In this document: in pieces, positions 20,401 through 28,467 of the stretch | How the letters are laid out: each line of letters opens with the position of its first letter | Numbering within the stretch: position 1 is the first letter of the stretch | Assembly (NCBI GenBank): GCA_009885195.1 | Contig: VFLG01000001.1 | Coordinates: 1 to 55,202 of the forward strand | Length of the DNA: 55,202 bases | Reading direction: 5' to 3' | From: Gallionellaceae bacterium | Lineage (GTDB): Bacteria > Pseudomonadota > Gammaproteobacteria > Burkholderiales > Gallionellaceae | Translations under genes and position numbers: made by a program | The notes under the pieces: model-generated | Databases searched by the model: none | The model's input: only the letters and a program-made list of their open reading frames with translations | Told to the model about the DNA's origin: nothing

Positions 20401-23400
20401 TGTTTGAGCGCTCCTACAACAGCCGCGACGGAAAGGATGGTCCGCTGGGTTATGGCTGGACCCACAGCTTCAACCAGTATCTGACATTTGATGACGACAA
20501 TCAAAATTCACTGGTGGATGCAGCCGATACCGATGATAAAACTAATTCTGTTACATGGGTTGACGGCAGCGGTGCCCGCAAGTACATACAGGTCACCGGC
20601 ACGTCAACCGGGGTAGCCATCGGGAGTGTCTTTACCGCTCCAAAGGGCTACTATTTCACAACCACTCGCAATGCAAACGGGACCTACACCATACGCGAGA
20701 AGAATGGCATGACCTACACGTTCGAGAACATGGCAGGGACGTTGGGGCAGAAGGCTCGCCTGGCCAGTATCACGGATCGTAACAACAACACGCTCACGCT
20801 TTCCTATGATACCTGTGGTTCAAACCTGTGCAGCGTGACCGATGGCATGGGGCGCAGTCTCACTTTCAGCTATAATACCGCTACACCGATCAACCACATT
20901 ACTGGGATCAAGGATTGGACCAATCGCTCATTCCAGTATGGCTACACCGACGGCAACGATAATCTGACCTCCTTCAAAAATCCGCTTGCTGCTGCGGGGA
21001 ACCAAGATCCAGTCGTTTACGATTATTACACTTCCGATCCGAATCTCATCCATTCGATGAAAAGCTTCACCCTGCCGCGTGGCAATAGCATGACCTTTGT
21101 CTATTACACCAACGGCAGGGTCTTCAAGCACACCACCAGTGCGGGCGAGGCCACTACTTTTACCTACAATGATTTCCGCCGCGAGAGCGTGGTCACTAAC
21201 GCACGAGGGGGTGTCCGTCGTTTCTTCTTCGACAAAAACGCTAACCTGATCAAACTGGAGGAAGAAAACGGCGCCCAGCGCGAGTACACCTACGATCCCA
21301 GCGACCCGGGTAAACGCATTAGCAAGCTTGATCCGATGGGGTATAAGACCAGCTATGCCTACGATGGCAGCGGCAACGTCACAACCATCACCAACCCATC
21401 GGGCGGTACGGTCGCATTCAGCAACTTCAATACTTTCAACCAACCAGGCAAGGTCAAGGACGCGCGCGGCAACTACATCCTGATGAAGTACGATGCCAAG
21501 GGCAACCTTACCGACCAGATCGCGCTCAAGCAGGGCATAGGCGCCAGCATTGTCCCGAGCAGTTACACCCCGGTTGCAACCGACCTCGTTGCCTGGACCA
21601 TCAACACCTACGACAGCTACGGCAATCGCCTGACTTCCAAGCGTGCGCGCAATTTCAGCACGGCGGCAGGTCCGATCTGGACCAAAATTTATGATTCCAA
21701 CAATCTAAATGTCGAGCGGGTCAAGCGCCAGGGTGACAAGGACGGCGACGGCAATCTTGAAGCGGAAGAAATCTCGCCGACCCTGGTTTACGATAACTTG
21801 AGCCGCCCCACGACCAGTCTCACTGCGGATTGGGAAACGGCTACCAAGAATTACGATGCGGTTGACCGTGTAACACGCATGACCGACGCCGTGGGCAGCC
21901 TGCGCGATTACCAGTATGACCCCAACGGCAACCTGATCGGGCAAAGCCTCACGATATCCGGCTCGCAACTGGATAGCAGCGCTGTGCAGTACGATATTTC
22001 CGACCGCAAAACGGCCAGCCTGGACGCAGCCGGCAACGCCACCGCCTACCTGTACGATGCCGTCGGCAACCTGCTCAAAGTCACCAACCCCGACAACTAC
22101 AGCCTGAGTTTCGAATACGACGCCGCCAACCATGTCGTCAAAGCCTATGACGAAGAAGGCCACGCCGTCACCAAGACATTAGACCTGGACGGCAAACCGC
22201 GCACCGTCACCGACCCCAACGGCAACACCACGAGCTATGAGTACTACGGCAGCGAGATGGACGGTCGCCTTAAAAAGCAAATTGATGCCGCCCTCAGAGC
22301 GACCATATTCGACTACGACCTCAACGGCAACGTCATCTCCGTCACAGACAACCTGGGCCGCATCACGCGCACCGATTATGACGAGCTGAACCGCGCTTGG
22401 CGCGTGGTCGGCCCGGCCTATACCGATGCCACACTGGGGCAGATACGCCCGGTCACACGCTACACCTACAACAACCTGGGCAACCTCGCCACCGTCGCAG
22501 CCGGCCGCACCGACAGCGGCGGCACAAACCCGACATCAGATGTAGTGGCGACGCAAATGAGCTACGCCTACGACGACTTCGGCCGCAAGATCAGGGAAAC
22601 CGATGCGCTGGGTAAATCCTGGACATTCGAATACGACAGCAACAACAACCTCGTCAAAACCACCGACGCCAAAGGCCAGGCCACCCAATACACTTGGGCC
22701 TACGGCCACCAGATGCTGACCCGCACCGACGCCACCGGCAAAATCACCAGCTATCTGCGCAACCCGCTGGGCCAAACCACCACCGCCCAGTCACCGGAAG
22801 TCACCTACAGCTATGCCTACGATAATGCTCACCGTGTGGCAAAAATCACCGATGGGCGCGGCGGCAAGGAGCTGAATTACTTCTGGAGCCCCGGCGGCAA
22901 GCTAAACGCCATGGCGGATAACGACGCCAACGCCACCGTCTACCAGTATGACCCTGTAGGCCGCCTCAGCGGATTGTGGGCGGCGAACAACGACTATGTC
23001 AGCTTCGTTTACGATGCCGGTGGCCGCATGACGGAGAAATGGCTGCCCAACGGCGTCAACGCCCAATACACTTGGAACCCCGACAACACCCTGGCTCAGC
23101 TCAAAAACCGCTCAAACTACACCGACACCGCCGTGGTCAGCCAGCACGACTACAGCTACGATGGCGTCGGCCAGCGCAAGACCGTCCAGGACAAAGTCGG
23201 CGTCTACACCCCACCCGCGTTGAACGAAACCTATGCCTACGACCCGCTCGGCAACCGCACCGGCAAGACTGCCAGCGGCGCTGTGCTCTACTACGTGGTC
23301 GATGCCGCCAACCAGCTCAAGGAAATCCGCCAGACCAACGCCAGCGGCACACTGCTGACCGCGATGATCTACGACGACAACGGCAACCTCACCACCAAGT

Positions 23401-24581
23401 GCGAAGGCAGCGGCGTCACCACCAACGGCACGACCAGCTGCACCGGCAGCACCATCACCAACCTGACCTACGACGCGCTCAACCAACTGGTGCAAGTGGA
23501 CAAGACCGGACTAAGCTCCCAAACCTACGCCTACGACGACCAGGGCCGCCGCGTCAGCAAAAAGGTGTACGGCAATGCCACCAAATATCTATACAACGGC
23601 AACAGCATCCATGGCGAATACAGCACCTGGAGCAAAGCCGATGCGATCTACACCCACGGCCCGGGCATAGACGACCCGCTGCTGCGCATCACAACAAACG
23701 ACACCCGCTACTACCACAAAGGCGGCCTAGGTAGCGTGGTCGCCACCACCGACAAAACCGGTGCCGTCACCGGCAATGCCAGCTACGACGCCTGGGGCAA
23801 CACCACCAGCAGCGGCAACATCCCGCAATACGGCTACACCGGGCGCGAGCCGGACGAGACGGGACTCATTTACTACCGGGCGAGGTACTACGATCCGACA
23901 TTGGGCCGATTCACGCAACGCGATCCGATCGGGTTGAGGGGCGGGTTGAATCAGTATGCGTATGTGGGTAATAACCCAACTAACCTGACTGACCCATCGG
24001 GCTTACAGCCATCGAATGTTGAATATGGGTTTGATGGTGGGAGCTACGTCGATTTGGGTTCGGGTATTAATTCAGGGAATCAGAGTTTGTCTAACCTTAA
24101 TTTATCAACGTACTCAATCTACAATTTAGTACCACAATCGATGACCATTACAGATTACGAAAGGGAGATGGCTGCTGCCGATGATGTTGAAGGGTTCTGG
24201 CTGGGACGTCAAACCCAAAGCGATCCCATTGCCGATGTCGCTTTGAGCTCTCTCAATCCAAGTGGTGGTCTGATTGATTCCCTTTTTGGTGGTACGTCCA
24301 TTAATACTCGCATCGAGGCATATTCTCGAGTTTATACCGGACAGAGCGCTGATTTGGGGGTTATTCGGATAGACTTGATGAATGCTCACATTGGTGCTAC
24401 TGACGCGGATACAGAAGGAGTGATTGGTCTCCTTAATCCCAGCCAAGTATACGATTATCACCAAGACGTATTCGGACGATATGGGCTTCCTTCAACCACG
24501 TTCGGAGGCAGTCCATTGACGGGTTCACGCTTGGAAGCTGATTGGACGCGACGAATATGGTGCTCAAGATGCGATCAATAG
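17415..24581 (+). CDS. Giant exported RHS/YD-repeat protein with N-terminal transglutaminase-like domain (polymorphic-toxin-like)
   Basis: 2388 aa; signal peptide; TG-like QASLLIALLRASNIPARYVRGTVQF...FDHVWVEA...WIPLDPSF; DPVNMVTGNMYHTERDIALKGQGGLPIVFERSYNSRDG; dozens of YD repeats; RHS core GLIYYRARYYDPTLGRFTQRDPIGLRGGLNQYAYVGNNPTNLTDPSGL followed by a C-terminal tip of about 190 aa. Confidence 0.93.
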   Translation: MRIRSRINFLTMSAAVLSLGLVLPASAETKDPAPVSDEVVSYIRKTINTGRDDPLIGHIDRRMDEAADLVERISNFKKSGDAKRGAETRDLVRSKAAELSVLKSEALARLKANPKIGANSSQSETPTQQVGGRFDKLTSALEQLANSDTAHFDQALTNARKVLKDLHSRNRPQLDVSPGSNRTWSQGAPVTTKPKDLPKGAEPQYLASNRSIPGNDVYAFLGDTLLAALPDPTPTEAATCSYTAADLAQNLDVQLTPEIKALAEQLQYSPVQIYQYVSNNIAYEPYFGSLKGTMGTLVSKAGGPTDQASLLIALLRASNIPARYVRGTVQFSNDDRGLKWIGAKGYDGAVQILRHGQVSADADVAAKKLWFDHVWVEACVPYGNYRGTRVDKTGHRWIPLDPSFKEKTYQDGIAVNVAFNYTAYMAKRQNGPDSLPQEVYASQVAATLTQNNTIEDVPYLGKQIPRAFDILPSSLPYQVISFTPWDNVSLPSEAAEVPDSHRYKFVISGVNLPSALSLTMPQISLSRLTLGFVGAANTNKNITAQQAQAALDLYRANGIPPSGASDIKVNAVILVDGGTPTAGSSFNFWDSTTASPVLKTLNLSVKLGVPSFCPDIPCTKIVTVNPAPVTGKTSITYTNINPVNIHALLVNAFQTSDALLQQRAERLLNSVRTISDPSTNLDETMGEYLNLVGLKFMRYVDDSSKRISAINGGSGWNGNHIGLTSTVASARYVLDLPYSLLNSGVLKGLVVDFKGGVANDVDLTTGLPVWNTFMLQGYALSALESYVWQENGMADAVSTVRGIQYAKEKGIAVLTLTSTNWSVPGDEAACANASSQCYKFTHNADSTLDYLPIEVTQIRTDILTNGYRFTIPRSHINYDNWWKGAVWEMEKQGASNSYSSGFIISGGYSGGYAGIPTTSVSSAANEYIDTGYACVNPTEAGAILLNTITATVSSIVNYGTAFANTYSNDPVNMVTGNMYHTERDIALKGQGGLPIVFERSYNSRDGKDGPLGYGWTHSFNQYLTFDDDNQNSLVDAADTDDKTNSVTWVDGSGARKYIQVTGTSTGVAIGSVFTAPKGYYFTTTRNANGTYTIREKNGMTYTFENMAGTLGQKARLASITDRNNNTLTLSYDTCGSNLCSVTDGMGRSLTFSYNTATPINHITGIKDWTNRSFQYGYTDGNDNLTSFKNPLAAAGNQDPVVYDYYTSDPNLIHSMKSFTLPRGNSMTFVYYTNGRVFKHTTSAGEATTFTYNDFRRESVVTNARGGVRRFFFDKNANLIKLEEENGAQREYTYDPSDPGKRISKLDPMGYKTSYAYDGSGNVTTITNPSGGTVAFSNFNTFNQPGKVKDARGNYILMKYDAKGNLTDQIALKQGIGASIVPSSYTPVATDLVAWTINTYDSYGNRLTSKRARNFSTAAGPIWTKIYDSNNLNVERVKRQGDKDGDGNLEAEEISPTLVYDNLSRPTTSLTADWETATKNYDAVDRVTRMTDAVGSLRDYQYDPNGNLIGQSLTISGSQLDSSAVQYDISDRKTASLDAAGNATAYLYDAVGNLLKVTNPDNYSLSFEYDAANHVVKAYDEEGHAVTKTLDLDGKPRTVTDPNGNTTSYEYYGSEMDGRLKKQIDAALRATIFDYDLNGNVISVTDNLGRITRTDYDELNRAWRVVGPAYTDATLGQIRPVTRYTYNNLGNLATVAAGRTDSGGTNPTSDVVATQMSYAYDDFGRKIRETDALGKSWTFEYDSNNNLVKTTDAKGQATQYTWAYGHQMLTRTDATGKITSYLRNPLGQTTTAQSPEVTYSYAYDNAHRVAKITDGRGGKELNYFWSPGGKLNAMADNDANATVYQYDPVGRLSGLWAANNDYVSFVYDAGGRMTEKWLPNGVNAQYTWNPDNTLAQLKNRSNYTDTAVVSQHDYSYDGVGQRKTVQDKVGVYTPPALNETYAYDPLGNRTGKTASGAVLYYVVDAANQLKEIRQTNASGTLLTAMIYDDNGNLTTKCEGSGVTTNGTTSCTGSTITNLTYDALNQLVQVDKTGLSSQTYAYDDQGRRVSKKVYGNATKYLYNGNSIHGEYSTWSKADAIYTHGPGIDDPLLRITTNDTRYYHKGGLGSVVATTDKTGAVTGNASYDAWGNTTSSGNIPQYGYTGREPDETGLIYYRARYYDPTLGRFTQRDPIGLRGGLNQYAYVGNNPTNLTDPSGLQPSNVEYGFDGGSYVDLGSGINSGNQSLSNLNLSTYSIYNLVPQSMTITDYEREMAAADDVEGFWLGRQTQSDPIADVALSSLNPSGGLIDSLFGGTSINTRIEAYSRVYTGQSADLGVIRIDLMNAHIGATDADTEGVIGLLNPSQVYDYHQDVFGRYGLPSTTFGGSPLTGSRLEADWTRRIWCSRCDQ

Positions 24582-25291
24582 CCTCCCGAACACATTTCGT
24601 GCTGAGAGCCATCGCAGCTTGTACCGCTCTACTGATATCGAGCGCTTGTATGTCCGGTACCAGCGACAACGATGTCCAGAGAGAGCGTCTTGCCGGACGT
24701 GATTTTGACATACCTAAGCGCTACTTCCAGAGTGAGCGAGGAACGCCAAGTTGGCTTCGGTGGCTGCCAGGCCTTGATGATGGATCACGCGATCTATTGC
24801 TGACGATTGCTGCTTCCGAAGTCGCGGCGGCAGTGCCAGGCTTCAAGCCAAAGGATGGGGGCTATAACGACGATTTACGGCTTCGGCTTGTCGTCCTAAA
24901 AGAGGAAGAGAAGGGACGGTACACTGATCCAAACCGATTTGCAGAGATTTGGAATAACACTGGGTCATACCGTGACCGGATTATCGAAGCAGACCATGGG
25001 ACAGATTTGGTTCGTATCTATAGACGCATTGAATATCCAGACTCGTGGGAGATGTTCACCATCTCCCCGGATGGAAAGGTAATGCCGCGCGACCTTTTTT
25101 ATTTTTGGATCGGCCATTGTTTAAACTCGCATAGTCCCTTGACCCCATCTGGGTCATTAGCACTCTGCAAGAGCTACGTCATCGTGGGTGACGTAGCCGT
25201 GAATTTTACAATGAGCGCGCAAAATATCACGAATACTAAACGCATCAGAAATTACCTGAAGGAGCTGGTGTCGCAGTGGCTAAAGAGATGA
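24569..25291 (+). CDS. Candidate lipoprotein overlapping the RHS 3' end (possible immunity protein)
   Basis: ATG at 24569 (track start is TTG 24542) overlaps the RHS stop; N-terminus MRSIASRTHFVLRAIAACTALLISSACMSG looks like a lipoprotein signal; remainder unrecognised. Confidence 0.6.
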   Translation: MRSIASRTHFVLRAIAACTALLISSACMSGTSDNDVQRERLAGRDFDIPKRYFQSERGTPSWLRWLPGLDDGSRDLLLTIAASEVAAAVPGFKPKDGGYNDDLRLRLVVLKEEEKGRYTDPNRFAEIWNNTGSYRDRIIEADHGTDLVRIYRRIEYPDSWEMFTISPDGKVMPRDLFYFWIGHCLNSHSPLTPSGSLALCKSYVIVGDVAVNFTMSAQNITNTKRIRNYLKELVSQWLKR

Positions 25292-25292
25292 T

Positions 25293-25457
25293 ATGGAAAT
25301 GAAAAATGTAAAGGCACTCAACTACGCTTGGAGACCCGGCGGCCTGCTCAACGCCGTGGCGGATAACGACGCCAACGCCACCGTCTACCAGTATGACCCG
25401 GTAGGCCGCTTGAGCGGCTTGAAAAGATCAATAGGGTCAGACTCGATTGATATTTGA
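25293..25457 (+). pseudogene. Orphan RHS/YD fragment
   Basis: 54 aa reading MEMKNVKALNYAWRPGGLLNAVADNDANATVYQYDPVGRLSGLKRSIGSDSIDI; 25311-25421 aligns without gaps to 22866-22976 of the RHS gene. Confidence 0.85.
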
Positions 25458-25565
25458 GCCGCGTAACCCGGACACACTAAACATGAAGGCAGCTCAATGA
25501 CGCAGCGGTTTTACCCATGATGAAGCACATAAGCGTACAGAAACCATTTTCTCCCGGAGGAGAGT

Positions 25566-27089
25566 ATGTCGGCTAAAAAATTGCTGATGATGTTGGCGGG
25601 GGCGGTGCTCGGCACGGCCAGTCTTTCGGTCTGGGCTGCCACACAAACGCAGATAGATACTGCCCGCAACAAGGGCTTGTGGTGGCTGTTCGCCCATCAG
25701 AACAGTGAAGGGCGCTGGGGCAATTCCTCCATCGCCGCCGTGGCCGCCACGGCCAGCGCGCTGGAGGCGCTGAATACGGCGGGGCTGCGCGGCCCGGTCT
25801 ATGCGCGCGGCTATTCCTGGCTGGTGAATGCGCCCGCCAGCAGCGTTGATTCCTTGGCGCGCCAGTTAGCCGCAGTGAGATTGGCCGGGGGTAACACGAC
25901 GAACCTGGAGAGGGATTTGAAGAACGCGCGCAATAGCTTGCTTGGATGGGGAAGCTATGCGCGCTATGACACGAGTTTTCCGGATTCGGCGCTGGCGCTG
26001 AGTGCTATCTTGCCTTCACCTTTGGCAACTTATACGACAGCAGATGCGCAGGAGGCGGTGTGTCGCATCCTGGAGGCGGTGCGCGCGGATGGCGGGTGGT
26101 CTTATTCCAAAGCGGCGTTTTCTGGTGCGGCAAACAGTTCGATCATCCCGACGGCCTACAACATGCTGGCGCTGAGTGCCGCGCAAACGACGCGCGGGTT
26201 GACCGGGTGCAATACCATCAGCATTGCTACTACGCTTAATTCGAGTATGGCGTGGCTTTTGACACGCAAGCATAATGACAATGGTTTTGGTGCCGGGCTC
26301 GCGAGCGACGCAAGCTCGGTCATCGAAACCGCATTTGCTTATCGTTTGTTGAAACAGCTTAATCCGTCTGATCCTTCTATCGGGCCCGCACTGGATTACC
26401 TGCTTGGCCAACAAAACTCTGCGAATGGCAGCTGGAGTGGTGATGATTTCCTGACTGCGCTGGTGCTGTCGCAGTTGCCGCCGCCGACCGCGCCTTTGGC
26501 GGATACCGACAAGGATGGCCTGCCTGACGCAGTTGAGGTGTTGGCCGGAACCGACCCGCTGGTCGCTAATGTCCACGGTATTTTAGGCAACGGACAGAGC
26601 GTGGCGGGCCTTACCATTCCGCTTGAACTGGCAAAGGAGGCTATTCTCGGCCAGTCTTTCAGCTTTACATTCAGCACGCCGGTCGGCGGGACGCCTCCTT
26701 ATACCTGGAGCATTACGACGGGTAGCCTGCCGCTTGGCATCGGGCTTGCTGCGGGTACCGGAGTGCTCTCTGGTACGCCAACCACGCTGGGTTCGTTCTC
26801 GTTCTATTATTCGGTGACTGACGCGGCTCTTGCAAAGGCAACTACCTTAGGGCAGATAAGCGTTTACAAGTCCGCACCCAGTCTGGCTGACGGCGATATC
26901 AATGTTGATGGCGTGGTGGACGTGGCGGATGTGGTGCTGGCAGAACGGATTGCGCTGGGGCAGCTGGTGCCGACGTTGGTGCAAATGCAGCATGCCGATG
27001 TGTCGCCGGTTTGGTATCCGGATGGCGTCGTTGATGCGGCAGATGTGGCGCGGATACGGCTCAAGGCTTTGGGTTTGCAAAACTGGTAG
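25566..27089 (+). CDS. Exported alpha-toroid (prenyltransferase/squalene-oxidase repeat-like) protein with TSP3-like motif, Ig-like domain and C-terminal dockerin
   Basis: Signal peptide; NKGLWWLFAHQNSEGRWGNSSIAAVAATASALEALNTAG; DTDKDGLPDAVEVLAGTDPL; GGTPPYTWSITTGSLPLGIGLAAGTGVLSGTPTTLGSFSF; DGDINVDGVVDVADVVLAERIALGQL...YPDGVVDAADVARIRLKALG. Confidence 0.8.
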   Translation: MSAKKLLMMLAGAVLGTASLSVWAATQTQIDTARNKGLWWLFAHQNSEGRWGNSSIAAVAATASALEALNTAGLRGPVYARGYSWLVNAPASSVDSLARQLAAVRLAGGNTTNLERDLKNARNSLLGWGSYARYDTSFPDSALALSAILPSPLATYTTADAQEAVCRILEAVRADGGWSYSKAAFSGAANSSIIPTAYNMLALSAAQTTRGLTGCNTISIATTLNSSMAWLLTRKHNDNGFGAGLASDASSVIETAFAYRLLKQLNPSDPSIGPALDYLLGQQNSANGSWSGDDFLTALVLSQLPPPTAPLADTDKDGLPDAVEVLAGTDPLVANVHGILGNGQSVAGLTIPLELAKEAILGQSFSFTFSTPVGGTPPYTWSITTGSLPLGIGLAAGTGVLSGTPTTLGSFSFYYSVTDAALAKATTLGQISVYKSAPSLADGDINVDGVVDVADVVLAERIALGQLVPTLVQMQHADVSPVWYPDGVVDAADVARIRLKALGLQNW

Positions 27090-27123
27090 CCATTTCGAAG
27101 CAAGAATTCAGGAGGGTAGAGCG

Positions 27124-27981
27124 ATGATGAATAGAACGCTGGTTGTTTTGATGGTCTTGTTGACGACGAGTCTTGGCGGCTGCGCGGGTACAAAGTCTTT
27201 TTCCACAGCCGTGCGCGCGGGCGATACCGTGGCTTTGGCGGTTGGTTGGAATGTGCCTGTTTCACGCACTAACCTTGCGGCGACGATTACTCCGTCATCC
27301 GGCCCGGCAATTGAATATCCAGTTGGAGATGCGAGGATACGTGCCGTGGTGAACATGTATCCCGACCCGATGTCGCGCCTGATTGTGGGTACCGAAACGG
27401 ATCAAAGCCTGGGGTATAACGCGAATACGAATGGAAACTTGCTTGCCAGTTCGGTCAATGGGGATAAGGATTTGTCACAGACTATGGTGCTTCTGGATGT
27501 GCCGGCGGGGATTGCGACCGGCATGGCGAGCGTTAATCTCACCGTAAGCGGGGTACCAGTCACTTCACCCATTGCCGTGGAAATATTGCCGGGAACCGGC
27601 ACGGCCAATACATTTGACGGGAGCAGCGGCAGCCTTAGCACGCAACAACTTCAAACGCTTGAGCGTGCAAGCGGTAGCGTGGTCACCTTCACCGGTTCAA
27701 CAGTACCTTACGCTATTCATCTTGTAATCGCCCATGACTATGGAGTGGGCGTGCCATGGGTAGTTAATCCGCGGGGTGATGTGAAGAATGTTGCATGGAA
27801 TGATACTGGTTCCACGATCAAGGTGATGCTGACTCCGGTCGCAGGACAGAATCTTCAGCAATGGGTCAATTTCAAGTTTTTTGTAGCGGGTGGATTGACC
27901 GGGCTGAGCGCGGTCGTGAAAGCTTATGACAGCAACGGCAATGTCGTTCCCGGTGTGACAGCAAACATTCAGCCGCTGTAG
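27124..27981 (+). CDS. Hypothetical lipoprotein
   Basis: MMNRTLVVLMVLLTTSLGGCAGTKS lipobox; beta-rich remainder; directly downstream of the dockerin protein. Confidence 0.7.
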   Translation: MMNRTLVVLMVLLTTSLGGCAGTKSFSTAVRAGDTVALAVGWNVPVSRTNLAATITPSSGPAIEYPVGDARIRAVVNMYPDPMSRLIVGTETDQSLGYNANTNGNLLASSVNGDKDLSQTMVLLDVPAGIATGMASVNLTVSGVPVTSPIAVEILPGTGTANTFDGSSGSLSTQQLQTLERASGSVVTFTGSTVPYAIHLVIAHDYGVGVPWVVNPRGDVKNVAWNDTGSTIKVMLTPVAGQNLQQWVNFKFFVAGGLTGLSAVVKAYDSNGNVVPGVTANIQPL

Positions 27982-28217
27982 ATTTGTGTATGGGGTTCAT
28001 TTGAAGAAGTCTATCGTTTAATCAATAGGACCGAGCTGGTGCCGATTTTTCGTTCAAGTATTTCATTTTCTATTTCTCCAATAGTTATAAAGTGGAATTA
28101 TTCAACCCAAACGACATTCTCTATGCTCAACATTTAGTATCTAAGCAATTTGTATGTCGAACTAAACCATACCAGAGAAATTGATATTATTCTATTAGGG
28201 AAATTATTAGCCCCTCA

Positions 28218-28439
28218 TCAAGATGCTCGTTTCAGAAATCGCATAAGCCTCGGCATGGTTTCCCTTAAGGGCTCCGTTTTCCCTTTTTCCCAGTTGAGTA
28301 CCGTGAATGAGCTAACATTAAGCATGCTCCCTACTTCTTTCTGCGACAGCCCAAGCCTGAGTCGTTCCTTCTTGATCCGCTCCCCCAAGGTTTGGGGCTC
28401 AAAGTCAAAAGGCTTCTTTCTCAATGCCTTGAGGCACAC
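28218..28439 (-). CDS. Small XRE-type HTH protein, possibly truncated
   Basis: TLGERIKKERLRLGLSQKEVGSMLNVSSFTVLNWEKGKTEP is a typical HTH_XRE helix pattern. Confidence 0.75.
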   Translation of the reverse strand: MCLKALRKKPFDFEPQTLGERIKKERLRLGLSQKEVGSMLNVSSFTVLNWEKGKTEPLRETMPRLMRFLKRAS

Positions 28440-28467
28440 CCGGACGTATGGTAAGAAGGCAACGCGT

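Noticed and set aside
22976-23734. 252 aa overlapping ORF within the RHS gene
   Set aside because: Out-of-frame product of YD-repeat composition (Arg/Gln/His-rich), no family features.
17415-24581. Type VI secretion association of the RHS protein
   Set aside because: No VgrG, PAAR, DUF4123 or other T6SS gene in the window, and the protein has a Sec-type signal peptide.
24541-24690. A frame B reading (GRDEYGAQDAINSLPNTFRAESHRSLYRSTDIERL) suggesting a frameshift in the RHS tip
   Set aside because: The RHS frame and the following lipoprotein frame both look coherent; the third frame is short and probably a shadow. Raw reads would settle it.
15370-28467. Integrase- or Tn7-driven insertion at comM
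   Set aside because: No integrase, transposase, tns-like gene or clear target-site duplication was visible, so no mobility mechanism is claimed.
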